The translations under genes and the position numbers were made by a program. From Rahnella ecdela (GTDB taxonomy: Bacteria; Pseudomonadota; Gammaproteobacteria; Enterobacterales; Enterobacteriaceae), in NCBI RefSeq assembly GCF_019049625.1, contig NZ_JAFMOY010000110.1, forward strand, positions 20,804 to 84,803: a DNA stretch of 64,000 nt, written 5' to 3'. The notes below the pieces were generated by a model. The model had not been told where the DNA came from. It did not search any database and was given only the letters and a program-made list of their open reading frames with translations. This document shows positions 52,657-63,652 of the stretch, piece after piece. The number at the start of each line of letters is the position of its first letter. Position 1 is the first letter of the stretch.

Positions 52657-55407
52657 ATGACCAAATATAGCCTTCGCGCACGGATGATGATCCTGATTCT
52701 GGCACCGACATTAATGATCGGTTTGCTGCTCAGCACCTTCTTTGTAGTCCATCGCTACAACGAATTGCAGAATCAGCTGACAGAAGCCGGAGCCAGTATT
52801 ATCGAGCCTCTGGCGGTCGCGAGCGAATATGGTATGACATTCCGTGAACGCGAACCGGTTAAGCGCCTGATCAGCCGCCTGCACCGCAATCATTCCGACA
52901 TTGTGCGCAGCATCAGCGTGTTTGATGGCGACAATAAACTGTTTGCCAGCTCGACAACTCAGCATGACAGCAGTCCGTTGCAGGTGAAACGCGTTGAAGA
53001 TATTCCCCGTGAAATCACCAAGGAGCGTTCCGGTGATGCGCTGATCTTACGCACGCCTATTCAGGCGGAAAACCATACGGAAACCGACGACGAGTCTTTC
53101 AGCGCTTCACCTGATCACAGGTTAGGTTACATCGCTATTGAACTGGATTTACGTTCGGTCAAACTGGCGCAGTATCAGGAAGCATTCGTTTCCACTATGT
53201 TGCTGCTGCTCTGTCTGGGTATCGCCACATTGTTCGCTTACCGCCTGATGCGCGACGTCACCGGCCCTATCCGCAATATGGTTAATACCGTTGACCGTAT
53301 TCGCCGCGGGCAGCTCGACAGTCGTGTGGAAGGCACTATGCCGGGCGAACTGAGTATGCTGAAAAACGGCATCAACTCGATGGCGATGTCGCTGACGGCG
53401 TATCACGAAGAAGTGCAGCAGAACATCGATCAGGCGACGTCAGATCTTCGCGAAACGCTGGAGCAGATGGAAATCCAGAACGTTGAGCTGGATCTGGCGA
53501 AAAAGCGCGCGCAGGAAGCGGCGCGTATCAAATCTGAATTCCTGGCCAACATGTCCCACGAGTTGCGTACCCCGCTTAACGGCGTAATTGGGTTTACCCG
53601 CCAGACGCTGAAAACCCCGTTGTCGCCAACGCAGGCCGATTATCTGCAAACCATTGAGCGCTCGGCGAATCATCTGCTGACCATCATTAATGACGTGCTG
53701 GATTTTTCAAAACTGGAAGCCGGCAAACTGGTGCTGGAGCATATTCCGTTCTCGCTGCGTGAAATGCTCGATGAAGTAGTGATTTTGCTGGCGCACACTG
53801 CCCACGATAAAGGGCTGGAACTGACGCTGAACGTGCACAACAATGTGCCGGAAAACGTGCTGGGCGATCCGATGCGCATGCAGCAAGTTGTCACTAACTT
53901 ACTGGGAAATGCCATTAAGTTCACCGAAACCGGCAATATTGATATCAATGTAGAACTGCGTTCTCAGAACAATTTACAGGTTGAACTGGAAGTCCAAATT
54001 CACGACACCGGCATCGGGATTTCCGAGCGTCAGCAATCGCAGCTGTTCCAGGCATTCCGTCAGGCAGATGCCAGTATTTCACGCCGTCACGGCGGTACCG
54101 GATTAGGGCTGGTGATCACTCAGCGTCTGGTGAAAGAAATGGGGGGCGATATCAGTTTCTACAGCCAGATTAACCGGGGCTCAACCTTCTGGTTCCACGT
54201 CACCCTTGAGCTGAATGAAAACCGCCACATCACGCCGGTGTCCATGAGCCATCTTGAAGGGAAACGTCTGGCCTATGTCGAGGCCAATCCGGCGGCGGCG
54301 AAAGCCACAATGGAAATCCTGCAAGCCACGCCGCTGGATATCACGCACCGCACCACGCTGGCAGCACTCCCTGACGCGTCTTACGACATCATGTTGTGCA
54401 GCATTCCGGTGAAGCCCGATCAGGTTCTGTCCGATTACGACAGTAAACTGCAAAGAGTCTTCAGCATGACCCAGCATCTGTTGCTGGCGCTGCCGAGCCA
54501 GTTCCAGGTGGATGCCGAGGAACTGAAACGCCGCGGCGTCGAAGCCTGTCTGATCAAACCAATGTCGAGTATCCGTTTACTGCCGCTGTTACTGAAAGAG
54601 CAGCAGACGCCGGTGCGGGTGATCAACAGCGATGAGAACAAAACGTCACGCCTGCCACTGACCGCAATGGCGGTGGATGACAACCCGGCTAACCTCAAAC
54701 TGATAGGCGCGTTGCTGGAAGAACTGGTGGAAACCACTGTGCTGTGTCACAGCGGTGAAGAAGCGATTGAAGTCGCGCGGCATACCGATCTCGACATTAT
54801 TCTGATGGATATTCAGATGCCGGATATCGACGGTATCCGCGCCAGCGAAATCATTCATCAGATGGCGCGCCATGCCAAAACGCCGGTAGTGGCGGTCACG
54901 GCACACTCGCTGAGCGGTGAACGCGAGCAGTTGCTGAAACTGGGTATGGATGATTATCTGTCGAAACCAATTGATGAAAGTATGCTGAAAAACGTGCTGT
55001 CACGGCATCAGACTCACCAGACGCAGCTGGACTCACCGCTGCAGGCAGGCGAAGAACTGGCGCCGATCAGCACCCTCGACTGGCAGCTGGCACTGAGTCA
55101 GTCGGCCAACAAAGTGGCGCTGGCGCAGGACTTGCTACAAATGCTGGTGGAGTTCCTGCCGCAGGTGGCAGAACGCGTGGAAGCCGTAACGCGTGGCGAA
55201 CCGGACGACGATATTCTGGCGCTTGTCCACAAGCTGCACGGCAGTTGCAGTTACAGCGGCGTACCGCGCCTGAAGCAGCTGTGTTTCTACATCGAACAGC
55301 AACTGCGTCAGGGCGTGAAAGTGGAAACGCTGGAACCCGAATGGTTTGAACTGCTCGATGAAATCGATAATGTGAAGCGCGCAGCGGTAGCCTATTTACC
55401 GAGATAA
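52657..55407 (+). CDS. barA: hybrid sensor histidine kinase BarA
   Basis: 916 residues (E. coli 918). Two transmembrane segments (about 10-30 and 172-190) around a periplasmic domain, HAMP, His kinase box [12 protein letters not shown] (about 300), HATPase with [12 protein letters not shown], receiver domain with phosphoacceptor in [11 protein letters not shown] (about 714) and C-terminal HPt with [10 protein letters not shown] (about 857). Phosphorelay to UvrY, which induces CsrB-type RNAs and thereby relieves CsrA. Confidence 0.98.
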   Translation: MTKYSLRARMMILILAPTLMIGLLLSTFFVVHRYNELQNQLTEAGASIIEPLAVASEYGMTFREREPVKRLISRLHRNHSDIVRSISVFDGDNKLFASSTTQHDSSPLQVKRVEDIPREITKERSGDALILRTPIQAENHTETDDESFSASPDHRLGYIAIELDLRSVKLAQYQEAFVSTMLLLLCLGIATLFAYRLMRDVTGPIRNMVNTVDRIRRGQLDSRVEGTMPGELSMLKNGINSMAMSLTAYHEEVQQNIDQATSDLRETLEQMEIQNVELDLAKKRAQEAARIKSEFLANMSHELRTPLNGVIGFTRQTLKTPLSPTQADYLQTIERSANHLLTIINDVLDFSKLEAGKLVLEHIPFSLREMLDEVVILLAHTAHDKGLELTLNVHNNVPENVLGDPMRMQQVVTNLLGNAIKFTETGNIDINVELRSQNNLQVELEVQIHDTGIGISERQQSQLFQAFRQADASISRRHGGTGLGLVITQRLVKEMGGDISFYSQINRGSTFWFHVTLELNENRHITPVSMSHLEGKRLAYVEANPAAAKATMEILQATPLDITHRTTLAALPDASYDIMLCSIPVKPDQVLSDYDSKLQRVFSMTQHLLLALPSQFQVDAEELKRRGVEACLIKPMSSIRLLPLLLKEQQTPVRVINSDENKTSRLPLTAMAVDDNPANLKLIGALLEELVETTVLCHSGEEAIEVARHTDLDIILMDIQMPDIDGIRASEIIHQMARHAKTPVVAVTAHSLSGEREQLLKLGMDDYLSKPIDESMLKNVLSRHQTHQTQLDSPLQAGEELAPISTLDWQLALSQSANKVALAQDLLQMLVEFLPQVAERVEAVTRGEPDDDILALVHKLHGSCSYSGVPRLKQLCFYIEQQLRQGVKVETLEPEWFELLDEIDNVKRAAVAYLPR

Positions 55408-55426
55408 CATCGTGCGACAGTCAGCA

Positions 55427-55455
55427 AAACGCCCGGCTCAGTCCGGGCGTTTTTT
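55427..55455. terminator. bidirectional terminator after barA
   Basis: AACGCCCGG/CCGGGCGTT stem with A- and T-tracts on the two sides, between convergent barA and the PLP-enzyme gene. Confidence 0.9.
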
Positions 55456-55472
55456 CATTCATAATTCAGAAA

Positions 55473-56780
55473 TCAGAACCAGGTCGTCACCGCGCCGGTC
55501 ACATCCCACTGCTCATTAACCAGCAGCAGCTGACGCCATTTGTCAAAAGTCAGACACGGATGGCTGATATCGAAAACCAGCATGTCGCCCACTTTCAGAT
55601 CGGCGTTTTCCGGTACCGACATAAACGCGTGCTGATCCATCATCGCGAACACTTTCCAGTCTTCCGGCGCGGGGACTACCGTGGTGTAACCCGCTTGTGT
55701 GGCGCTGCTCGGACGAAAATGTCCGGCGGCTTTCGGGTATCCCGCGTCATAACCGGCATCGCGTTTACCGAAGGCGATAATCGCCCTGCCCGGCTCCGGC
55801 AACGACTGCACCGCCGCCCAGACCTGCAACGCGGGTTGTAAACTGCTGTTCATTTCGCGCGCCACCGGATTGCTGGTTTGCATCCGCTCAAGCGCCGCCT
55901 GATAAGCGCCGACGTCGTGCGTTACATAACAACCGGAGCGTAAAATGATATCGAGCGTATAGCGTTTTTCAGCATCAAGATGCGTTTCTTCGCGCGTCAG
56001 TTCTTCTGCCACCACATCGAACCAGGCGGAACCGGCTCCGGTTAAAATCACCTGCGGCTCGGCGAATTCTCCGGCTTGCGCCAGCGCTTTCGTACGGGTC
56101 ATGACGTGACGCAGAAAAGCGCGGATCACCGCTTCGTCATTACTGACCCCTTCGTAAAGCTCGACGCCGACCAATGCCAGCGACTGCGGCCAGCGTTTCA
56201 CTGCCGCCAGCACCTCGGCTTCCTGTTCGTCTGTGCGGATGCCGGTTCTGCCGCCCGCAATACCGTATTCAAACATCACGCGCAGTTTCAGCTGCTGGCT
56301 GGCAAAGTAATGGCCGAGCGCGTCGGCGTTATTGGCCGAATCCACAATGCAGGTGAAATCGAAAGCCGGATCTTCACGTATCAGCCCGGCGATCATCGCC
56401 ATATTGCCTTTGCCGATCAGCTGATTGGCCATAATTACTTTGCGCACGCCATGCGCGAACGCCGCGTTGACCTGTGGCGCAGTCGCCAGCGTAATGCCCC
56501 ACGCGCCAAATTCGAGCTGCATCTGATACAGCTCAGGGCTCATAGTGGTCTTGCCGTGCGGTGCCAGTTTCAGCTGATAGCGCTGAATAAATTCGCGCAT
56601 CCAGGAAAGATTGTGTTCGACTCTCTCTTCGAGCAGCACCGCGACCGGCAGGCTGACGTCTTCACGCAGAATATTCCAGCCCTGCCCGCGGATATCGCCC
56701 TTGCACACACCGGCGCTCAGCGGCCCCAGCCCCTTTGTCAGGGTATTTACCGGCTGCTGTGAAAAATCAATCTCTGACAT
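55473..56780 (-). CDS. D-threonine aldolase/amino acid deaminase-like PLP enzyme
   Basis: 435 residues of the alanine-racemase-fold type III PLP family (D-threonine aldolase, D-serine deaminase DSD1, bacterial amino acid deaminase). PLP lysine expected in KLAPHGKTTMSPEL (about residue 76); TGAGSAWFDV phosphate-binding segment; C-terminal FDISHPCLTFDKW has the His-x-Cys metal pair of the group. Substrate cannot be told from sequence. It sits downstream of garK with a terminator between, so probably a separate unit. Confidence 0.8.
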   Translation of the reverse strand: MSEIDFSQQPVNTLTKGLGPLSAGVCKGDIRGQGWNILREDVSLPVAVLLEERVEHNLSWMREFIQRYQLKLAPHGKTTMSPELYQMQLEFGAWGITLATAPQVNAAFAHGVRKVIMANQLIGKGNMAMIAGLIREDPAFDFTCIVDSANNADALGHYFASQQLKLRVMFEYGIAGGRTGIRTDEQEAEVLAAVKRWPQSLALVGVELYEGVSNDEAVIRAFLRHVMTRTKALAQAGEFAEPQVILTGAGSAWFDVVAEELTREETHLDAEKRYTLDIILRSGCYVTHDVGAYQAALERMQTSNPVAREMNSSLQPALQVWAAVQSLPEPGRAIIAFGKRDAGYDAGYPKAAGHFRPSSATQAGYTTVVPAPEDWKVFAMMDQHAFMSVPENADLKVGDMLVFDISHPCLTFDKWRQLLLVNEQWDVTGAVTTWF

Positions 56781-56831
56781 ACGTGTTTTCTCTGTGGCGG
56801 ATGTTTCTAAAACCTATCGTAAAAACAGAGG

Positions 56832-56880
56832 AAATAAAATACAAAAACCGGCGCAGGGATGGCCTGAACGCCGGTTTTTT
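56832..56880 (-). terminator. terminator of the garPLRK operon
   Basis: AAAACCGGCG and its complement (56844-56853, 56869-56878), 15-nt loop, with T-rich sequence downstream on the minus strand. Confidence 0.85.
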
Positions 56881-56896
56881 AGCTGACCGTTGCCGG

Positions 56897-58036
56897 TCAG
56901 AGTTTTTGCGATAACTTAATGGTGGCGGCAATATTTCGTGCGGATTTACGCAGGTTGTCAGCGGCATTTTTCAGAGCATCATCCAGCGTACAAATGCTGT
57001 AAAGCACACTGAAAACGGCGTCCAGCCCGTGGTCATAAACCACATCTACATCTTTTGTCAGGCTTCCTGCAATCCCAATCACCGGTTTGTTATAGCGCTT
57101 TGCCACCCGCGCCACACCAATCGGCACTTTGCCGTTGATACTCTGGCTGTCGATACGCCCTTCGCCGGTGATGACCAGCGTCGCGTCTTTCACCAGTTCA
57201 TCCAGCCCGAGCGCGTCGGTCACAATCTCAATCCCCTGACGGAGTTCCGCATTGCAGAATCCGTAAAGTGCAGCACCCATTCCACCCGCCGCACCTGCGC
57301 CGGGAACGTGTTCAACGTCAATGCCCAGATCCTTTTTGATAATCTGCGCATAATGATGCAGATAGCCGTCGAGCTGCTCAATCATCTCCGGTGTCGCGCC
57401 TTTTTGCGGACCGAAGATGGCAGACGCGCCGTCCTTACCGGTCAGCGGATTAGTGACGTCACACGCCACTTCAAAGCGACATTTTTTTATTCTTTCGTCC
57501 AGGCCGCTGATATCAATGTGATGCAGCTTTTCCAGCTCGCCGCCACCCTGACCAATCGGCTTGCCCTCTTGGGTCAGCAGCTTCGCGCCGAGTGCCTGCA
57601 TCATGCCTGCGCCGCCGTCATTGGTCGCACTGCCGCCAATGCCGATGATGCAGTGTTTCACGCCATGATTGAGCGCTGAATGGATCAGTTCGCCGGTGCC
57701 GTACGACGTGGTTTTCAGCGGATTACGCTGCGCAGGCGGAACGCTTTCCAGCCCGCTGGCCGCCGCCATTTCGATGAAAGCGATTTTCTCATCACCTGAC
57801 AATCCGAAGAATGCTTCGATTGGTTTCCCCAGCGGTCCGGTGACGTTCACTTTAACGACGCGGCCTCCGGTAGCGGCCACCATCGCCTCAACCGTGCCTT
57901 CGCCGCCATCGGCAACAGGCAGTTTAACGTACTCCGCCTCGGGGAAAATCTCACGGAAACCACTTTCGATGGCTTTTGCCACATCCAAAGCAGACAAACT
58001 TTCTTTGTATGAATCCGGTGCGATCACTATTTTCAT
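56897..58036 (-). CDS. garK: glycerate 2-kinase GarK
   Basis: 379 residues (E. coli 381). Phosphorylates glycerate to 2-phosphoglycerate, the last step of galactarate/glucarate use. Family segments KIVIAPDSYKESLSA, GIGGSATNDGGAGMMQALG and ITGEGRIDSQS are intact. Start at 58036 (MKIVIAP) after AAGGT; the frame is open 26 codons upstream without family similarity. It lies 120 bp after garR. Confidence 0.95.
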   Translation of the reverse strand: MKIVIAPDSYKESLSALDVAKAIESGFREIFPEAEYVKLPVADGGEGTVEAMVAATGGRVVKVNVTGPLGKPIEAFFGLSGDEKIAFIEMAAASGLESVPPAQRNPLKTTSYGTGELIHSALNHGVKHCIIGIGGSATNDGGAGMMQALGAKLLTQEGKPIGQGGGELEKLHHIDISGLDERIKKCRFEVACDVTNPLTGKDGASAIFGPQKGATPEMIEQLDGYLHHYAQIIKKDLGIDVEHVPGAGAAGGMGAALYGFCNAELRQGIEIVTDALGLDELVKDATLVITGEGRIDSQSINGKVPIGVARVAKRYNKPVIGIAGSLTKDVDVVYDHGLDAVFSVLYSICTLDDALKNAADNLRKSARNIAATIKLSQKL

Positions 58037-58156
58037 AAAGTCATTACCTTCATAAACTGCACGCGCCGATGTGGAAAAGCGTCCTGTCAGTTTTGCATCC
58101 TGCCTGAAGGGCAACGCGAAACGAGCATCAACTCAGGGTCACGTTGCCGCCGCAGA

Positions 58157-59041
58157 CTAACGGGTAACTTCAACCTTCGCTAAGGTTTCATAATAGCGTG
58201 CAATGGCGCTATGGTCAGATTGCCCGTGACCATCCGCTTTCAGAGCCTGCATCATTTCCATGACCAGCGAGGTCAGAGGCAGTTGAGCACCGACGCCGTG
58301 CGAGGTGTCCAGTGCGTTAGCTAAGTCTTTGATGTGTAAATCAATACGGAAGCCCGGCTTGAAGTTGCGATCCATCACCATCGGCGCTTTCGCTTCCAGC
58401 ACGGTGCTGCCAGCCAGACCGCCACGAATTGCCTGGAAAACTAACTCAGGATCTACGCCTGCTTTGGTTGCCAGCACCAGCGCTTCGGACATTGCTGCAA
58501 TGTTCAGCGCCACAATCACCTGATTCGCCAGTTTGGTCACGTTACCTGCGCCGATGTCACCGGTATGTACCACAGAACCGGCCATCGCTTTCATGATCTC
58601 AAAGCATTTATCGAACACTGCTTTGTCGCCACCGACCATCACGGACATCGTGCCATCGATAGCTTTTGGTTCGCCGCCGGAGACCGGTGCATCGAGCATC
58701 GCGATTTGTTTAGCAGCCAGCGCTTCGCTGATTTCACGGCTGGCGAGCGGTGCAATTGAACTCATGTCGATAAAAATAGTGCCCGGACGTGCGCCTTCAA
58801 TCAGACCGTTTTCGCCCAGCGCCACTTCTTTCACCTGTGGCGAGTTTGGCAGCATGGTGATAATGACGTCAGAAACCGCCGCCACAGCTTTTGGGGTATC
58901 CGCCGCCGTCGCGCCCAGTTTGACGATTTCACCGACGGTATCGAGATTGCGATCCATCACCACCAGCTCATATCCTGCTTTCAGCAGGTTTTTGCTCATA
59001 GGCTTGCCCATGATGCCTAAACCAATAAAGCCAATTTTCAT
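58157..59041 (-). CDS. garR: tartronate semialdehyde reductase GarR
   Basis: 294 residues, the E. coli length. Beta-hydroxyacid dehydrogenase: NAD(P) loop GFIGLGIMGKPMSKNLL, substrate-site DAPVSGGEPKA, catalytic Lys in GNVTKLANQ. Reduces tartronate semialdehyde to D-glycerate. Confidence 0.96.
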   Translation of the reverse strand: MKIGFIGLGIMGKPMSKNLLKAGYELVVMDRNLDTVGEIVKLGATAADTPKAVAAVSDVIITMLPNSPQVKEVALGENGLIEGARPGTIFIDMSSIAPLASREISEALAAKQIAMLDAPVSGGEPKAIDGTMSVMVGGDKAVFDKCFEIMKAMAGSVVHTGDIGAGNVTKLANQVIVALNIAAMSEALVLATKAGVDPELVFQAIRGGLAGSTVLEAKAPMVMDRNFKPGFRIDLHIKDLANALDTSHGVGAQLPLTSLVMEMMQALKADGHGQSDHSAIARYYETLAKVEVTR

Positions 59042-59078
59042 TCCGGTATCCTCTGTTTTTTGATGTTATGAGAGCGGA

Positions 59079-59849
59079 TCACTTGGTGAAGCGATCGCAC
59101 AGCGCCTGCGTACCTGCACGGAAAATGCCTAAATCACTGCCGACGGCCACAAAAGTCGCGCCCCATTCCAGATAGCGACGGGCGTCCGCTTCGACCGGTG
59201 CCAGAATGCCGCTCGGTTTGCCGTGCGCTTTGGCACGCGCAAAGATGTGGCGGATGGCGGCCTGCACGTCAGGGTGGCCGGCGTTGCCGAGATGCCCCAT
59301 GCCAGCGGCCAGGTCGCTCGGCCCGACGAAAATGCCGTCGATGCCGTCTGTGGCGGCAATAGCGTCCAGGTTATCAACGCCCTGCTGGCTTTCGATTTGC
59401 ACCATCACCGCGATGTTGTCGTTGATGCTGGCGAAGTAGTCCGGCACGGTGCCGAACATGTTGCTGCGATGAGAAACAGACACGCCACGGATGCCCGCAG
59501 GCGGATAACGCGTCGATGCCACGGCCAGCTCAGCCTGTTCCTGTGTTTCCACAAACGGGATCAGGAAGTTATAGAAACCGATATCCAGCAGACGCTTAAT
59601 CACCACCGGATCATTAAATTGCGGACGCACCACCGGCGCACTGCGGCTACCTTTCAGCGCCATCAGTTGCGGCACAAATGTGGTCACATCATTTGGCGCG
59701 TGTTCGCCATCGAGCAGCAGCCAGTCAAAACCCGCAACGCCGAGTACTTCGGTGGTAATCGGGCTGCACAGGGCTGACCAGCAACCAATCAGCGTTTTTC
59801 CTTGCAGCAGGTCCTGGCGAAAGCGGTTTGGAATCATTTGATTACTCAT
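59079..59849 (-). CDS. garL: 5-keto-4-deoxy-D-glucarate aldolase GarL
   Basis: 256 residues, the E. coli length. Class II HpcH/HpaI aldolase splitting keto-deoxy-glucarate to pyruvate and tartronate semialdehyde. [11 protein letters not shown] and the metal/phosphate segments [11 protein letters not shown] and [12 protein letters not shown] are visible. It lies between garP (62 bp) and garR (37 bp). Confidence 0.96.
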   Translation of the reverse strand: MSNQMIPNRFRQDLLQGKTLIGCWSALCSPITTEVLGVAGFDWLLLDGEHAPNDVTTFVPQLMALKGSRSAPVVRPQFNDPVVIKRLLDIGFYNFLIPFVETQEQAELAVASTRYPPAGIRGVSVSHRSNMFGTVPDYFASINDNIAVMVQIESQQGVDNLDAIAATDGIDGIFVGPSDLAAGMGHLGNAGHPDVQAAIRHIFARAKAHGKPSGILAPVEADARRYLEWGATFVAVGSDLGIFRAGTQALCDRFTK

Positions 59850-59911
59850 ATCTGATATCTGACCTCATCAAAGGGGCAGAACCGGAAAGCCCGGAGTGCC
59901 CGCATCAAAAT

Positions 59912-61258
59912 TTACTGTTTTTTAAGTTCCAGACGTTTGATATCGCCGACCACCAGCAGATAGCAAAGCATCGCCATCAGTGCTGAACAGCCCACAAAAA
60001 TTAATGCCATATTAAAAGAGTGCAGGCCTTTCACCATGTAGCCGATCACCAGCGGGGTCACGATAGAGGCTACGTTTCCGAAGACGTTGAAGATGCCGCC
60101 GCACAGGCCAATGACTTCTTTCGGCGCGGTATCGGCAATCACCGGCCAGCCCAGCGCACCGAAGCCTTTGCCGAAGAACGCCAACGCCATCAGGGTGACG
60201 ACCAGTACGTTGTTGTCGGTGTAGTTACACAAAATGATGCTGGTGGCTAACAACATGCCCAGTACGATAGGCACTTTACGCGCCACGGTCAGCGAGAAAC
60301 CGCGTCTGATCAGGAAATCGGAGAACACGCCCCCCAGCACACCACCGGCAAATCCGCACAGAGCCGGAATAGCGGCAATCATCCCCACTTTAAGAATAGA
60401 CATGCCCTTTTCCTGCACCAGATAAATCGGGAACCAGGTCAGGAAGAACCACGTAATACTGTTGATGAAATACTGCCCGAAGAAGATCCCAAGCATCATG
60501 CGGCTGCTCAGCATCTGGCGGACGTAGCTCCATTTCGGGCCACTATTTGCGGTGTCAGTTTTCTTATGGTCGATATCTACTACCGCGCCGCCATCTTTCA
60601 GAAACTCCAGCTCACTTTTGGAAATATTCGGATGCTCAGGCGGATTATGAATAAATTTGATCCACACCAGCGTCAGCACAAAACCAATGACACCCATAAC
60701 GATGAAGACATGTTCCCAGCCCCAGGCGTAAGTCAGCCAGCCGAGCAATGGCGAGAACAACGCCAGTGAGAAATATTGTGCAGAGTTAAAAATCGCCGAG
60801 GCGGTGCCGCGTTCCGTGGTCGGGAACCAGGCCGCCACAATGCGGGCGTTCGCCGGGAAAGAAGGCGCTTCGGAGAAGCCCAGCATGAAGCGCAGGATAA
60901 ACAGCGTCAGCGCGCCGTACGCCAGCGGGAACCAGCCAACGAAGCCCTGTAATAAAGTGAACAGCGACCAGAAAAACAGGCTGTAGGTATAAACTTTCTT
61001 CGAACCGAACTTGTCCAGCAGCCATCCGCCCGGTAGCTGCATAATCAGATACGCCCAGCCGAAAGCGGCAAAGATTTGTCCCATATCCGCAGCATCAAGG
61101 CCCAGCTCGCGCGCGACTTCGGTTCCTGCAATGGAAAGCGTTGCACGGTCGGCATAGTTCACCGCCGTGATTAAAAAGATAATCAGCAGAATATAGTAAC
61201 GAATATGTGTCCGTACCTTACTCTGCGCGATTGTCCGTGACTGTGATTGAATGTTCAT
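59912..61258 (-). CDS. garP: galactarate/glucarate MFS transporter GarP
   Basis: 448 residues with 12 transmembrane segments, anion:cation symporter type of the major facilitator superfamily. VNYADRATLSIAGTEVA and GFSEAPSFPANARIVAAWFP match E. coli GarP closely (444). GarP and GudP are paralogs; location with garLRK favours GarP. Start at 61258 (MNIQSQS) with AAGGT about 6 nt upstream; a further 15 in-frame codons upstream lack one. Confidence 0.93.
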   Translation of the reverse strand: MNIQSQSRTIAQSKVRTHIRYYILLIIFLITAVNYADRATLSIAGTEVARELGLDAADMGQIFAAFGWAYLIMQLPGGWLLDKFGSKKVYTYSLFFWSLFTLLQGFVGWFPLAYGALTLFILRFMLGFSEAPSFPANARIVAAWFPTTERGTASAIFNSAQYFSLALFSPLLGWLTYAWGWEHVFIVMGVIGFVLTLVWIKFIHNPPEHPNISKSELEFLKDGGAVVDIDHKKTDTANSGPKWSYVRQMLSSRMMLGIFFGQYFINSITWFFLTWFPIYLVQEKGMSILKVGMIAAIPALCGFAGGVLGGVFSDFLIRRGFSLTVARKVPIVLGMLLATSIILCNYTDNNVLVVTLMALAFFGKGFGALGWPVIADTAPKEVIGLCGGIFNVFGNVASIVTPLVIGYMVKGLHSFNMALIFVGCSALMAMLCYLLVVGDIKRLELKKQ

Positions 61259-61596
61259 GGTGACCTTCGTTGTAATATTGAAAAATTCATTCAGGAAACT
61301 CACCCCTGCTTAAATAACGCCCGCCATTCCTCTGCATTATTTATCGTATCGTTTCTTTGTAATAAGTATTTATACGAGCCGGTGAATTAACCCTTTATTA
61401 ATCTTTGTACGAAATTTACCTGTATTACTTTAAACGTCACCTTCAGAGGGCTAATACAGTATAAAAAAGAGGCCCCGAAATAACACTGTGCATTCGCCCA
61501 AGAATATAGCAGATAATTGTGACTATTCTTTTGCATCCACACATCGTTGTGGGAGGAGAATCACAGATTATCCCACGCTGATAACCGCTCAAATCA

Positions 61597-61618
61597 AAGG
61601 GTGATATTCGTCACATTT
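61597..61618. promoter_or_regulatory. candidate CRP-cAMP binding site
   Basis: GGTGA-N6-TCACA (half-sites 61600-61604 and 61611-61615), flanked by A and T runs; close to the consensus TGTGA-N6-TCACA. Centred about 105 bp before the likely garD transcription start. Confidence 0.65.
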
Positions 61619-61700
61619 ATTCTGTCACCTGCCCCACAGAATGATGTTAAAGCGGTAAAAAGCTGGTCAGTTGCACAATGAGGTTCGTGGAAGACTACCT

Positions 61701-61706
61701 TATAAT
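61701..61706 (+). promoter_or_regulatory. garD: garD -10 element
   Basis: TATAAT with no good -35 at the right distance (ATGAGG), the form expected for an activator-dependent promoter. 117 bp before the ATG. Confidence 0.55.
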
Positions 61707-61822
61707 GAGCGTCATACCCTGTATTAACAGAGCATGTTTTTGAGAAACGTCGTTAAGCGTCAACTTCAGAGAATTAACCGGAAAGTTTTGTTCCGGGATG
61801 TTTAATAAACGCGGAGACAGTT

Positions 61823-63394
61823 ATGTCACGTAATAAAGATAAAGAACATGCAACCGAAGCGCTTTTCATTAAGGTTCATGAAAGCGACAACGTTGCCATT
61901 ATTGTCAACGATAACGGTTTAAAAGCCGGCACCAGATTTTCTAATGGTCTGGAATTAATTGAGCATATTCCGCAAGGCCATAAAGTCGCTTTAGATCCCA
62001 TTGCCAAAGGTGGCGACATTATTCGTTATGGTGAAGTCATCGGTTATGCCGTGCGCAATATTGCACAGGGTGGCTGGATTGATGAATCCCTGGTGGAATT
62101 GCCCGTCGCACCGGAGCTGAACAGCCTGCCGCTGGCCACGCGCGTTCCGCCAGCCTTGCCGCCGCTGGAAGGCTATACCTTCGAAGGCTACCGCAATGCG
62201 GACGGCAGCGTAGGCACCAAAAATCTTCTTGGGATTACCACCAGCGTACACTGCGTGGCGGGCGTGGTGGATTATGTAGTCAAAATCATTGAGCGTGATT
62301 TACTACCGAAATTCCCTAACGTCGATGGCGTTGTTGCGCTGAACCATTTGTACGGCTGCGGCGTGGCGATTAACGCGCCTGCGGCGGTGGTGCCCATCCG
62401 CACGATCCACAATCTGGCACTGAACCCGAACTTTGGCGGCGAAGTCATGGTTGTCGGTTTAGGTTGCGAGAAGTTGCAGCCGGAACGCTTACTGGAAGGC
62501 ACGCCGGACGTGCAGGCTATTTCGCTCGACGATACTCACATTGTGCGTTTGCAGGATGAACAGCATGTCGGCTTCCAGTCGATGGTGGACGATATCCTGA
62601 CCGTCGCACAATTCCATCTGGAACGCCTGAACCGTCGTCAGCGCGAAACCTGCCCGGCATCTGATCTGGTTGTCGGTACCCAGTGTGGCGGCAGCGATGC
62701 GTTTTCCGGTGTGACCGCTAACCCTGCCGTCGGTTATGCATCCGACCTGCTGGTGCGCTGCGGCGCAACCGTGATGTTCTCTGAAGTGACTGAAGTGCGT
62801 GACGCCATCCACTTACTGACACCACGTGCTGCGGATGTTGAAGTGGGTAAACGTCTGCTGGAAGAAATGGCCTGGTACGATGATTATCTGTCGTTGGGCC
62901 AGACTGACCGCAGCGCCAACCCTTCTCCGGGCAACAAGAAAGGCGGGCTGGCCAACGTGGTCGAGAAAGCCTTGGGTTCTATCGCAAAATCCGGCACCAG
63001 CGCGATTTCAGAAGTGTTGTCGCCGGGTCAGCGTCCGACTAAAAAAGGGCTGATTTACGCCGCAACGCCAGCCAGTGATTTTGTCTGCGGCACACAACAG
63101 CTAGCTTCCGGCATTACCGTGCAGGTATTTACCACCGGTCGCGGTACGCCATACGGGCTGCTGGCAGTCCCAGTAATTAAAATGGCGACGCGTACCACAC
63201 TTGCCAACCGCTGGCACGACCTGATGGACATCAACGCCGGGACCATTGCAACAGGGGATGCAACTATCGAAGATGTAGGGTGGGAGCTGTTCCACTTTAT
63301 TCTTGATATCGCCAGCGGCCGCAAGAAAACCTGGTCAGACACCTGGGGCATCCACAATGCGCTGGCGGTGTTTAACCCGGCGCCGGTGACCTGA
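61823..63394 (+). CDS. garD: galactarate dehydratase GarD
   Basis: 523 residues, the E. coli length. N-terminal SAF-like domain (about 15-85) and a C-terminal UxaA/GarD catalytic part with conserved Cys/His segments [17 protein letters not shown] and [17 protein letters not shown]. Dehydrates galactarate to 5-keto-4-deoxy-D-glucarate, the GarL substrate. GGAGA about 7 nt upstream. Divergent from garPLRK. Confidence 0.97.
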   Translation: MSRNKDKEHATEALFIKVHESDNVAIIVNDNGLKAGTRFSNGLELIEHIPQGHKVALDPIAKGGDIIRYGEVIGYAVRNIAQGGWIDESLVELPVAPELNSLPLATRVPPALPPLEGYTFEGYRNADGSVGTKNLLGITTSVHCVAGVVDYVVKIIERDLLPKFPNVDGVVALNHLYGCGVAINAPAAVVPIRTIHNLALNPNFGGEVMVVGLGCEKLQPERLLEGTPDVQAISLDDTHIVRLQDEQHVGFQSMVDDILTVAQFHLERLNRRQRETCPASDLVVGTQCGGSDAFSGVTANPAVGYASDLLVRCGATVMFSEVTEVRDAIHLLTPRAADVEVGKRLLEEMAWYDDYLSLGQTDRSANPSPGNKKGGLANVVEKALGSIAKSGTSAISEVLSPGQRPTKKGLIYAATPASDFVCGTQQLASGITVQVFTTGRGTPYGLLAVPVIKMATRTTLANRWHDLMDINAGTIATGDATIEDVGWELFHFILDIASGRKKTWSDTWGIHNALAVFNPAPVT

Positions 63395-63423
63395 GTTTCC
63401 GGTCATTCCTTGTGAGAAGAATT

Positions 63424-63456
63424 GCCCATTGTGCAAACCACAGTGGGCATTTTTTT
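63424..63456 (+). terminator. garD terminator
   Basis: GCCCATTGTG with CACAGTGGGC (one wobble pair), loop CAAAC, followed by ATTTTTTT; 29 bp past the stop. Confidence 0.88.
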
Positions 63457-63652
63457 GCGCGTAATATGCGGATATTTCACTCTGGCTTAATTCTGAATTC
63501 TTTGTGACTCCCCTCTCAGTTTATTCCAATCACCAGGTCTACCCTTCTCACACATTTTATTTATCATATTGATTTTATTGTATTTATTCAGCCTATATAT
63601 CGTCAATAAAATCACTTTCTGATAAATGACTCCACGACAGTTGACGGAATAA
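63457..63652. other. AT-rich upstream region of vgrG
   Basis: Strongly AT-rich, with runs such as TTTTATTTATCATATTGAT around 63556-63574. This composition differs from neighbouring genes and fits H-NS-silenced accessory DNA. No gene seen. Confidence 0.5.

Larger units (their letters stand above)
61259..61822. other. divergent control region garP / garD
   Basis: 564 bp with no credible gene. It holds the CRP-type site at 61597-61618 and a TATAAT at 61701-61706 for garD, and an AT-rich half near garP with no clear promoter. In E. coli both units are activated by CdaR; no CdaR site is recognised by eye. Confidence 0.7.
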
